The notes beneath the pieces were generated by a model. The model was not told the origin of the DNA. It saw only the letters and a program-made list of their open reading frames with translations, and searched no databases. Positions 42,703 through 49,642 of a stretch of 49,642 bases of DNA are shown here, piece by piece. The position numbers and the translations under genes are program-made. Origin of the DNA: Barnesiella sp. An22 (lineage in GTDB: Bacteria > Bacteroidota > Bacteroidia > Bacteroidales > Barnesiellaceae); contig NZ_NFJR01000016.1 in assembly GCF_002159975.1 (NCBI RefSeq), positions 1-49,642 on the forward strand, written 5' to 3'. The stretch's first letter is position 1; every line of letters starts with the position of its first letter.

Positions 42703-42730
42703 CTATAAATCCTCGGAACAAGTTCCTTTA

Positions 42731-43759
42731 CTATTCAATAAGTTCCAAATCCAGTTCATCAATGAGCAACTGCAATGTTGGATTACGTTGTATCATCTGA
42801 TGGAGTATCTGTCTCTTTGATGGTGAATACAGGAAGAAGTCTGCAATATCCAATCCTTGGCTGCGTTGCTCTTCATCGGATGTACATTCCAAAACATTGG
42901 ACACAACAACCCGTTTGCATATTCCAGACAACAAAGCAGACTTTTCTTGCCATTGTTCTGTTGCTCCTAAATCAGGGATGAGAGTAACCTCCCTGCCTTT
43001 GAGGACCTGCATGGCTTCACTATTGAAACAACCGTTCTTTCCGCCTGTTGCCAACCATATATAATCGGGAATAAAATGGCTCATTACGACAGCGGTCTTT
43101 TCACTTTCCACCAGCATTACCGGAGACGATGAGCTTTTCAGAAGATGTTCCCCGTACAGACATTGCTTCAAATGGAAATCCTGCAATTTCAACTCGGAGT
43201 GCGCCCAACTGACAAAAGCCTGAGGCACTTTAACCCGGTGTCCTGTCTCCGCATTATAGCACATTACCTTACCAGTTCTTACCTGTCCATTTATATCTAT
43301 CTGCCAGAAAACCGCTGAACCTCCCCATTTTGCGGATGTCCCTATACGATACATTCCAAACAACCTGTCTGTCTCATCTTCACCAAATACATGGCAGAAA
43401 TATTGATACAAAGGGTTAATAGAATAATGCGACTGACTTTTTAACACATAAGATAAAGGAATATACGAAGGGGCAATACATACGGATGTTTTATCTACCG
43501 TCTTATAAGGGGCAGAAAGGAGTGACTTGTTAGATTCTTTATTCATTTCCAACACATCAGGATTATCCTTGAAGTATTCCTTAGGTGTATAGTGGTAGCC
43601 GCAACTGTTCTCGTGATCACACTTGCCGACATTACCGGGAAAGCTAATGCTGCCTTGTTCATCAATATACCTGACAAAACATCGGCTTTTACCACAGTTC
43701 GGACAAGTAGTCTTGCTTCCAGGGCGGTATTTCTGCAAATGGAATCTGTATTCACTCAT
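42731..43759 (-). CDS. Primase-like DUF6371-type protein with zinc ribbon
   Basis: A 342-residue protein. A zinc-ribbon-like N terminus has cysteines at about 19, 22 and 27 (TTCPNCGKSRC) and a later C/H cluster (CDHENSCGYHY), as in primase zinc domains. The middle and C-terminal parts contain a toprim-like segment (SPVMLVESEKTAVVMSHF and TLIPDLGATEQWQ). It corresponds to the primase (prm) gene of NBU-like elements and probably primes lagging-strand synthesis of the element after transfer. The start overlaps the upstream DUF3987 gene by 8 bases, so the two are coupled. Confidence 0.78.
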   Translation of the reverse strand: MSEYRFHLQKYRPGSKTTCPNCGKSRCFVRYIDEQGSISFPGNVGKCDHENSCGYHYTPKEYFKDNPDVLEMNKESNKSLLSAPYKTVDKTSVCIAPSYIPLSYVLKSQSHYSINPLYQYFCHVFGEDETDRLFGMYRIGTSAKWGGSAVFWQIDINGQVRTGKVMCYNAETGHRVKVPQAFVSWAHSELKLQDFHLKQCLYGEHLLKSSSSPVMLVESEKTAVVMSHFIPDYIWLATGGKNGCFNSEAMQVLKGREVTLIPDLGATEQWQEKSALLSGICKRVVVSNVLECTSDEEQRSQGLDIADFFLYSPSKRQILHQMIQRNPTLQLLIDELDLELIE

Positions 43760-45245
43760 GGTCTTCTGATTTTAGTGTGGTTGCACTCTGCACTTTTGCA
43801 CTTTGAGAAGATTGCACGGTATCTTGACAAGATGAAAGTGCAATAGTGCAAGGTGCATCAGTATTTTCTGTCATAAGTTTGCGATAGACTCCATGCTGAA
43901 GCTTTTCTATAAGAGGGTGCTTAAGCCGGCATAATTGGTCAAGCGCATAATAGACGGTACGTCGGGACATATCAACTTTTCTACCGGCAATAACAGCATC
44001 CCCGGAAGTGAACCGATCTTCCAACAGAGAAAGCCAGGCTTCTTTCGTTTCGCCGATACTGTTTATGACAATGGTTTCCTGAATCCTCCTGTATGTTTCC
44101 TCATAATAATCAATCATACGGATCGCCGATTCTACGGAATCCCGCTCAATATATTGCATATCTCCACTATCAGTAGCCCATTTCATTACCTGAAACAACA
44201 GGGCAAGACGTGCTACATGGCCGTTGAGTTTCATCTTCCGGCTTTCAACATCCGCATCATCCTCAATGGCATTTACAGCATCTATAATTCCATTGTACCA
44301 TTCATAAAAATATTCTTCCGCATCGTCAGACATTGTAATGATACGGGGATTGACCGTTGTACCCTTATCATCAAGGATACAGGGGATGCTTAGGATTCTG
44401 TTGATTATTGTCCTCCATTGATTCATGATATCAGGACGGGCTGTATCTTCCCGTCTCCATCCGGATATCTTCCTGTTTTTAGGATAGACAAACAGAAAAC
44501 GGTCAAGCAATCCGTTGGCAAGGAACTCTGCACGGAAGACTTCCTGCAGCATATTCGTCTGTACTGAACCGATGACATTTATACATGGATTCTTGATTAG
44601 AACAGGACGTGATTCTGATTTGCGGATAATCTTTAACGGCTGTCCGCTATAAGCTGTCAGCAGATCTTCAATGAGGTTGTTCTTGCTGTTGTACCTTTTG
44701 ACGGAATTGAACAAAGCCAGGATTTCATCGACGACCAATGTTATCCCACGCTGATTATGCTGATGAATATTCATCATCGCCTCCGGGGTGGAATCATAAA
44801 TGACCGTCGTTACAAAATTCGGTTTCTTGAGCAGTTGTTCTTCCCCGTCACTTCCGTGCTTGCCTGCTGACATGGCTCTTTCATATTCGTCATATTCCTC
44901 GTTATATTTCTCATGCAGCCGGTCATCATACTCATTAATCGGCTTATAAATAAAACCGAGAGGAGGTGTTTTCCCAAGCCCTGGACGACCGACCAACATC
45001 ATATAAATGGATGGACAAGTTTTCCACTCGCCCTTTATACGGATATGACAAGAGTTGCCTATTGCAGTAGCAACAGCGGAAAGAATAATAGACGCAGTAT
45101 ATTCCACATTGAAATTTTCGTATCTGGCAAGATTGAGGATAATCTCCTGTATCCTGTCCGGAAAGGCATCCAACGGAAGACCTGTTTCCGGAATGCCTTC
45201 CACTTCCGAACGAAGCATGTTGGTCAAATGAATGGTGTCAAACAT
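43752..45245 (-). CDS. DUF3987 domain-containing ATPase (mobile-element replication protein)
   Basis: A 497-residue protein started at ATG 45245. A strong ribosome site (AGGAGGT on the minus strand) stands just before it, and the frame opens 38 codons further upstream without such a site. It shows Walker A GRPGLGKT (residues 86-93), a likely Walker B/sensor region (GITLVVDEILALFNS) and the later DRFLFVYPKNR. It resembles helicase-like ATPases encoded by Bacteroidales integrative and mobilisable elements, where it works with the adjacent primase-like gene in element replication. Its start overlaps the HTH gene stop and its end overlaps the primase gene. Confidence 0.85.
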   Translation of the reverse strand: MFDTIHLTNMLRSEVEGIPETGLPLDAFPDRIQEIILNLARYENFNVEYTASIILSAVATAIGNSCHIRIKGEWKTCPSIYMMLVGRPGLGKTPPLGFIYKPINEYDDRLHEKYNEEYDEYERAMSAGKHGSDGEEQLLKKPNFVTTVIYDSTPEAMMNIHQHNQRGITLVVDEILALFNSVKRYNSKNNLIEDLLTAYSGQPLKIIRKSESRPVLIKNPCINVIGSVQTNMLQEVFRAEFLANGLLDRFLFVYPKNRKISGWRREDTARPDIMNQWRTIINRILSIPCILDDKGTTVNPRIITMSDDAEEYFYEWYNGIIDAVNAIEDDADVESRKMKLNGHVARLALLFQVMKWATDSGDMQYIERDSVESAIRMIDYYEETYRRIQETIVINSIGETKEAWLSLLEDRFTSGDAVIAGRKVDMSRRTVYYALDQLCRLKHPLIEKLQHGVYRKLMTENTDAPCTIALSSCQDTVQSSQSAKVQSATTLKSEDHE

Positions 45246-45570
45246 AGCCACCTCCTTCCTGTTTGGGAAGTTCATCACCAATAGCGAAAGCTTCATAATG
45301 GAAACGACGCAGAAAGCGGTCCACGTCTTCCTGCGTGTACCAGTATTTATCACCTTCACGCGAGTAGCCGAGATAACCGTTGTCTCGCAACTTTTTCAGA
45401 TACTTATCTTTAATGTTCAACATCTCCATCAAAGACTTGTTGTCATAAAGACGATGCCCACTTTCATGAGCGAGAGGCGGCAGTTTCTCCTGTTTCTCTA
45501 CTATGCTGAGAATCTTTTCAAGCAGTTCCCGGTCGCATAGTTTCTTTTCTCCATTTAATTTTTGAGCCAT
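45238..45570 (-). CDS. Helix-turn-helix (excisionase-like) protein
   Basis: A 110-residue basic protein. A MerR/excisionase-type helix-turn-helix is suggested by LYDNKSLMEMLNIKDKYLKKLRDNGYLGYSREGDKYWYTQEDV around residues 40-88, ending in the wing that family members use for minor-groove contact. Such proteins stand at the head of replication/mobilisation operons of NBU-like elements. They act as directionality factors or regulators. It overlaps DUF3987 by eight bases. The region upstream (45571-45814) carries repeated motifs that it might bind. Confidence 0.75.
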   Translation of the reverse strand: MAQKLNGEKKLCDRELLEKILSIVEKQEKLPPLAHESGHRLYDNKSLMEMLNIKDKYLKKLRDNGYLGYSREGDKYWYTQEDVDRFLRRFHYEAFAIGDELPKQEGGGYV

Positions 45571-45601
45571 AGTTTATAGTATTATGGCTTAACCTTCCTT
45601 A

Positions 45602-45757
45602 TGCACACTCGGACTGTAAGCCGGGTTTACGTGCTATGATACGACTGTGCACATCGTACCAAAAGCTCGGTGCAAAGGTTCAAACTCCTTAGGAATCTTG
45701 GTGTTAGAATGAATTAGATACTATGTTAGAGGTCGTGTTAGAGTTGTATATAACACG
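45602..45757. promoter_or_regulatory. Repeat-rich control region of the mobilisable element
   Basis: This 244-base gap holds TGCACA/TGTGCA (45602-45607 / 45646-45651) enclosing an imperfect GTAAGCC/GGGTTTAC hairpin (45616-45630), three copies of TGTTAGA (45702, 45724, 45736) and CGTGTTA/TAACACG (45734-45740 / 45751-45757). It may be an operator cluster, iteron-like origin or attachment-arm sites. No gene is seen. Confidence 0.45.
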
Positions 45758-45814
45758 GAGGTGATGAATTTATAATCTGCTGCTTATCAAACAAAAAAAA
45801 GAGTAGCACATTGG

Positions 45815-46492
45815 CTACTCAAATAACTTGTCAATTTTCTCGGATCCTGTGGGCGCAGCTTTGTTTTTTCGGGTATGCCTTGATTGAGTCAGATCTTTCA
45901 TGTTAAATAACTTATCTAATTCAGTACCCGGAAATAATTCCACCCTGCCAGGCATCCAGTACATCTTCTCATCATATATTGTTTTCTCAGGATAATCTTC
46001 GCAATAGATACGTCCACACATATATGCAAGAAGAACTTTGTTCAAAGTCCACTCATAATGATCATCGTCGATAATGATATATCCTTCTTCAATGGCTTTA
46101 TCAAAGATCTTTCTTGCCAATTCAGTATCAAGCCGAGGCGGTAAAGTCACTTTATGGTGGTCTGGAACCATATCTTTTTGCACAGATTCAGTTTCTGCGA
46201 TTTTCTTTCCCTTAATTCGCTTCTTTTGATACAAGTCCTCTGCTGCATAGATCAACGTTATTGCACATCCGATAGCAGTACTGATTCCGACAATGACAGC
46301 CGTGCCGGTTTCTGTTCCCCAAGATGGACGAAGCACCCCTAAGCCAAGAAGAATGAGGATACCGATAATGGTAGTGAGTCCTACTCCCCAGAATACCTTA
46401 CGGCTGTTTAACTTGTATATATAGGTTACAGCCAGTACAATAAGGAATCCTGCTATCAGGATACATGCAACTCGAAATGGCAATGATATCAT
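45815..46492 (-). CDS. Membrane protein of unknown function with soluble C-terminal domain
   Basis: I do not recognise this 225-residue protein. Three hydrophobic segments lie in the first 85 residues (FRVACILIAGFLIVLAVTYI, then VGLTTIIGILILLGLGVL, then AVIVGISTAIGCAITLIYAA). A basic linker (KKRIKGKKIAE) and an acidic soluble domain of about 120 residues follow (LDTELARKIFDKAIEEGYII type), likely cytoplasmic. It lies 22 bases behind the integrase stump and before the HTH gene of the mobilisable element. Its codon use and AT content are like the element's other genes, so it is probably a cargo or maintenance gene. Confidence 0.7.
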   Translation of the reverse strand: MISLPFRVACILIAGFLIVLAVTYIYKLNSRKVFWGVGLTTIIGILILLGLGVLRPSWGTETGTAVIVGISTAIGCAITLIYAAEDLYQKKRIKGKKIAETESVQKDMVPDHHKVTLPPRLDTELARKIFDKAIEEGYIIIDDDHYEWTLNKVLLAYMCGRIYCEDYPEKTIYDEKMYWMPGRVELFPGTELDKLFNMKDLTQSRHTRKNKAAPTGSEKIDKLFE

Positions 46493-46515
46493 GTTTCTTT
46501 ATCTTTTCACAGTGA

Positions 46516-46704
46516 TTATATAGTCAAGTTGATTAATTCTCCGCTTAGTTTTGCCACCTCTGCCGATAGTGTTTCCGGCAGGAAACGGGCATAAACCTTC
46601 TCTGTAATATCCGTGCTGCTATGTCCGAGCAGACGACTGACAACCGACATGGAAAGCCCCTTGTTAAGCGCAAAAACCGCAAATGAGTGCCGGGCCGTGT
46701 GCAT
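46516..46704 (-). pseudogene. 3' remnant of a tyrosine integrase, truncated near 46.70 kb
   Basis: Only about the last 60 codons are homologous: HTARHSF (the H..R box), LLGHSSTDITEKVYARF (the H box and the nucleophilic tyrosine) and a normal stop. Full-length relatives have about 400 residues. Upstream of the codons for HTARH the frame continues for about twenty codons, but the sequence no longer looks like an integrase. The break is therefore at about 46,700. This was the integrase of the NBU-like element carrying mob; its loss implies that the element can no longer excise by itself unless another integrase acts. Confidence 0.8.
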
Positions 46705-46828
46705 AAGTAACAGGAAAGCAAGCGATAACAGAAATGAGTAGATAAAACTTAAATGGTTGGTATTTAGTATATTTGCTGGATTCTGCCAAATGAGTAAAAC
46801 GCAAAAAAGGTGATTTGTAGTATTTGTT

Positions 46829-46875
46829 CAGTTACCAAAGCGTTAGCTGTCCAGTTACCGAAGCATACAGGTAAC
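46829..46875. repeat. Direct and inverted repeats upstream of integrase 1
   Basis: CAGTTACC, A or G, AAGC occurs at 46829-46841 and 46852-46864, 23 bases apart, and an inverted GGTAAC follows at 46870-46875. The cluster lies between the integrase stump and the first integrase gene. It resembles recombinase arm sites or an attachment core, but no matching copy was found at the other end of the window. Confidence 0.45.
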
Positions 46876-46988
46876 GCAATGAGGAGTACAGAAGTTATCA
46901 CGATGGGCTATTATTCACTGGTTGTCAATATTTTGCATATCAAAGAACGCTTATAAATTAGGTAATTTTGCCATTAAAGAATAAGCGT

Positions 46989-48218
46989 ATGAAAATAGAA
47001 AAATTCAAGGTGTTGCTCTACCTGAAAAAGAGCGGTCTTGACAAGTTCGGAAAGGCTCCAATTATGGGACGAATAACGGTGAACAACACGATGGCGCAAT
47101 TCAGTTGCAAGCTGTCATGTACTCCAGAGTTATGGAATCCACGTGAGAGTCGGTTGAATGGAAAAAGTAAAGAAGCGGTGGAAACCAATGCAAAAATCGA
47201 CAGGTTGCTATTGGCTGTAAACGCTGCCTTTGATTCTCTCGTGGAACGGAAACATGATTTTAATGCAACGGATGTAAAAGAAATGCTTCAAGGTAGCAAA
47301 GATACCCAAATGACATTGCTCAAGCTGTTCGACAGGCATATCGAGGAAGTGAAGTCCCGTGTGGGGATAGACATATCCCACCGTACACTTCCAAACTATA
47401 TTTATACCCGTAACCGTCTTGCAGAATTCATAAATTGCAGATTCAAGGTGTCAGACCTTGCCTTTTGCCAGCTTAATGAGCTGTTTATACGTGAATTTCA
47501 GGAATATGTTGTAATTGAGAAACGACTGGGAGTCCAGACTGTACGTCACTATCTGGCCATACTGAAAAAGATTTGCCGTATCGCATTCAAGGAAGGGCAT
47601 TCGGACAAGTCCTATTTTGAACACTACCAGCTGCCAAAACAGAAAGAGACACCCCCGAGAGCATTGAGCAAGGATGATTTCGAAAAAATAAGAGATGTAG
47701 AGCTTACCGGCTGCCGCCCCGAACACTCTATAGTCAGGGATATGTTTCTTTTCGCCTGCTACACCGGGACTTCGTATGTTGACGTAGTTGCAATTACTCC
47801 TGATAACCTATCCAAGGATGATCAGGGAGCGCCATGGTTGAAATACCGAAGAGGCAAAAACGGACAACTGTGCCGTGTCAAGCTGTTGCCGGAAGCCGTG
47901 GCTCTTATTGAAAAGTACAAGGATGAGACAAGGGCTACCTTGTTTCCTGTCATCCCCTACCAGGCTTTGAAATGGTGTCTTACAAGCATCAAAATGAAAG
48001 TCGGGATAAAAGGCCGTTTGTCATACCACATGGGGAGACATTCGTTCTCGACCCTTATGACATTGGAAAACGGTGTGCCGATTGAAACTGTCAGCAGGAT
48101 GCTGGGACACGCGGATATAGGTACAACCCAAGTATATGCCCGTGTGACTCCCAAAAAACTTTTTGAGGACATGGACAAATATATCGAGGCGACAAAAGAC
48201 CTGAAACTGATTCTATAA
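46989..48218 (+). CDS. Tyrosine integrase 1 (Bacteroidales CTn/NBU type)
   Basis: A 409-residue recombinase started at ATG 46989. It has an arm-binding N terminus (about 1-90), core-binding SAM-like domain (about 100-205) and catalytic domain (about 220-400). Catalytic boxes: HMGRHSF (H..R), LGHADIGTTQVYARV (second His and the tyrosine). The usual first arginine is replaced: the segment reads CYTGTSYVDV. A serine there is a known trait of IntDOT-like Bacteroides integrases. It is followed after 19 bases by a second integrase. The start is marked by repeats upstream. Probably integrates or excises the element whose left end cut the older integrase. Confidence 0.9.
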   Translation: MKIEKFKVLLYLKKSGLDKFGKAPIMGRITVNNTMAQFSCKLSCTPELWNPRESRLNGKSKEAVETNAKIDRLLLAVNAAFDSLVERKHDFNATDVKEMLQGSKDTQMTLLKLFDRHIEEVKSRVGIDISHRTLPNYIYTRNRLAEFINCRFKVSDLAFCQLNELFIREFQEYVVIEKRLGVQTVRHYLAILKKICRIAFKEGHSDKSYFEHYQLPKQKETPPRALSKDDFEKIRDVELTGCRPEHSIVRDMFLFACYTGTSYVDVVAITPDNLSKDDQGAPWLKYRRGKNGQLCRVKLLPEAVALIEKYKDETRATLFPVIPYQALKWCLTSIKMKVGIKGRLSYHMGRHSFSTLMTLENGVPIETVSRMLGHADIGTTQVYARVTPKKLFEDMDKYIEATKDLKLIL

Positions 48219-48237
48219 CTCTTAAAATATTTAAACA

Positions 48238-49473
48238 ATGCGAAGTACATTTTCTATTCTCTACTATATTAACCGAGGCAAGGTTAAAGCCGACGGGACA
48301 ACAGCCATCATGTGCCGTATCACGATTGACGGCAAGAGCAGTGTATTTACTACCGGATATTATTGCAATCCTGAATGCTGGAATACCAAAAACGGAACGG
48401 TAAAAGATGGCAGGACAAACGGTCTTCTTGCAGACCTACGGGCAAGGCTTGAAACTTCTTACACGAACCTGTTAAAGGAAATGGGTATGATAACTGCTGA
48501 AATGCTGAAAAACGAAATAACATGTATAGGGACTGTTCCTGTAACTCTCTTGAAAGCCGGAGAAGAAGAACGTGAAAGGTTGAGAATCCGTTCCGTAGCG
48601 ATAAATTCTACCTCATCTTACCGTCAGTCCAAGTCTACTCAGGCATACCTGCACGAATTCCTCCTTTCTATGGGGAAGAATGACATAGCCTTTGAAGACA
48701 TTACAGAAGATTTCGGTTGGGAATACAAACGATATCTGAAAGGCAAAGGTTGCGGTGCGAGTCACATCAACCATTGTTTTACATGGCTGAACAGACTGAT
48801 ATATATTGCCGTTGACAGGGAGATTCTCCGTTTCAACCCGCTTGCGGATGTTCCTTACGAGAAAAAGCCTACAGGCAAATTGAAACATATAAGCAGGGCT
48901 GAGTTGCAAAGGATTATGGAACAGCCTATGCCAGAAAGATTACAGGAACTTACACGCAGGGCTTTCATATTTTCCTGCTTCACCGGATTGTCTTACGTTG
49001 ATGTTAAACGGCTCTATCCTTCACATATTGAAACGACTTTAGACGGAAGAAAGTACATCCGTATCAACCGTAAAAAAACGGATGTGGAGTCATTCATACC
49101 CCTTCATCCCATAGCTGAACAGATATTGGCTATGTATAACACAACGGATGAAAGCAACCCCATATTCCCATTGCCCAAACGTGACATGTTATGGTACTGC
49201 ATACATGAGATAGGTATCGTGGTTGGTATAAAGGAGAATTTGAGTTATCACGCCAGCAGGCATTCGTTCGGTACTTTGATGCTTTCTGCAGGTGTCCCGA
49301 TAGAAAGTATAAGTAAAATGATGGGACACACGAGTATTAAAACGACACAAGGATATGCCAAAGTAACCGATGATAAAATATCCGAGGACATGGACAAGCT
49401 GATGAAACGAAGACAAAAGCAAAAGGACAATCCCAGACAGTCGCCCGTTCCCTCTGCCGTCCATAGAAGTTAG
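48238..49473 (+). CDS. Tyrosine integrase 2 (Bacteroidales type)
   Basis: A 411-residue tyrosine recombinase. N-terminal arm-binding region; SAM-like domain (SKSTQAYLHEFLLSMGKNDI at about 125-145); catalytic part with SYHASRHSFGTL (H..R) and MGHTSIKTTQGYAKV (His and tyrosine). As in integrase 1 the first arginine position carries serine (CFTGLSYVDV). The two proteins are recognisably related but clearly not a recent duplicate. Tandem pairs are seen in Bacteroidales mobile elements and in DNA-inversion loci; which partner recombines what is not decidable here. It ends a two-gene transcript about 60 bases before an IS-like end. Confidence 0.9.
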   Translation: MRSTFSILYYINRGKVKADGTTAIMCRITIDGKSSVFTTGYYCNPECWNTKNGTVKDGRTNGLLADLRARLETSYTNLLKEMGMITAEMLKNEITCIGTVPVTLLKAGEEERERLRIRSVAINSTSSYRQSKSTQAYLHEFLLSMGKNDIAFEDITEDFGWEYKRYLKGKGCGASHINHCFTWLNRLIYIAVDREILRFNPLADVPYEKKPTGKLKHISRAELQRIMEQPMPERLQELTRRAFIFSCFTGLSYVDVKRLYPSHIETTLDGRKYIRINRKKTDVESFIPLHPIAEQILAMYNTTDESNPIFPLPKRDMLWYCIHEIGIVVGIKENLSYHASRHSFGTLMLSAGVPIESISKMMGHTSIKTTQGYAKVTDDKISEDMDKLMKRRQKQKDNPRQSPVPSAVHRS

Positions 49474-49536
49474 TACAGACTCTATTGAAAGCGAAAAGGT
49501 CAGGCAGCTATGATATTTCGGACTGAATATACTTTA

Positions 49537-49642
49537 GGGACTGTCGTAAAAAGAATAAAACTTTATAATAAATTGATTGCCAATGTAATATAAAATTTGT
49601 ATCTTAGCTAAAGATAAAAAGAATACCTCCAATTGCCCTAGA
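49537..49642 (+). mobile_element. Possible left end of an insertion sequence
   Basis: GGGACTGTCGTAAAAAG at 49537-49553 resembles the terminal inverted repeats of several Bacteroidetes insertion sequences (a G/C-rich start with GACTGTC followed by A-rich DNA). The rest of the window beyond it is AT-rich and contains a promoter-like sequence but no gene start. The transposase and right end would lie outside the window, so this is a weak call. Confidence 0.3.
49577..49608 (+). promoter_or_regulatory. Promoter-like sequence at the right edge
   Basis: TTG at 49577-49579, 21 bases of spacing and TATCTTAG at 49601-49608 fit the Bacteroidetes TTG-N19-21-TAnnTTTG pattern with one mismatch. It would drive a gene to the right of the window, perhaps a transposase. 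Confidence 0.35.

Noticed and set aside
35560-49473. A phase-variable hsdS shuffling locus driven by the tandem recombinases.
   Set aside because: No silent hsdS fragments or inverted repeats around hsdS were found in the window, and the recombinases are 10 kb away behind a separate mobilisation block.

Overview
The window looks like a chromosome segment of a gut-type Bacteroidales bacterium. Supporting signs are the acpP-fabF-rnc order, TIGR00341/DUF389 and DUF4254 genes, a SusC-type receptor start, Bacteroidetes-style -7 boxes (TAnnTTTG), NBU-like mobilisation genes and serine-substituted tyrosine integrases. A C-terminal tail that looks like a type IX secretion sorting domain, together with high GC in the core genes, points towards Barnesiellaceae or a relative rather than a classical Bacteroides. 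That placement is inference only.

Layout. (1) 1-5.4 kb, minus strand: a fatty-acid/RNA-processing operon acpP-fabF-rnc-GH3-like ending in a terminator, and pdxB. (2) 5.6-12.1 kb, plus strand: DUF4254, a GT9 heptosyltransferase-like enzyme, an InaA/Kdo-kinase-like protein, ruvB, a polysaccharide flippase and a DUF389 membrane protein, closed by a strong bidirectional terminator. This looks like envelope glycan assembly with ruvB embedded. (3) 12.3-23.3 kb, minus strand: an in-frame chimera of half a SusC receptor with a discoidin-like domain and a sorting tail, a 1890-residue TIR protein with about forty Sel1-like repeats, and a secreted GH20 hexosaminidase. (4) 23.7-28.9 kb, plus strand: two overlapping DUF262 genes, the second ending in an HNH-like domain, then a translationally coupled DUF1963/unknown pair. 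(5) 29.1-30.2 kb, minus strand: an ECF sigma factor with a membrane partner.

(6) 30.5-40.9 kb is a compact, AT-richer defence block. A SIR2-like gene faces away from an XRE regulator across repeated palindromes. The XRE gene leads a tightly packed series: XRE, DUF2971, hsdM, YhcG-type nuclease, hsdS, hsdR, abiH. The HsdS carries two similar target-recognition domains, which predicts a palindromic methylation site. (7) 41.0-46.7 kb is an NBU-like mobilisable element in minus orientation: MobV relaxase, primase-like, DUF3987 ATPase, HTH protein, a membrane protein and the 3' stump of an integrase. (8) 46.8-49.5 kb holds two tandem full-length integrases of a second element that appears to have cut the first. 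An insertion-sequence-like end may start at about 49.54 kb.

The most unusual objects are the giant TIR-Sel1 protein, the SusC/discoidin/sorting-tail chimera, the DUF262 pair with its neighbours, and the SIR2/XRE/type I operon whose specificity subunit has duplicated recognition domains. No rRNA, tRNA or CRISPR array was recognised.
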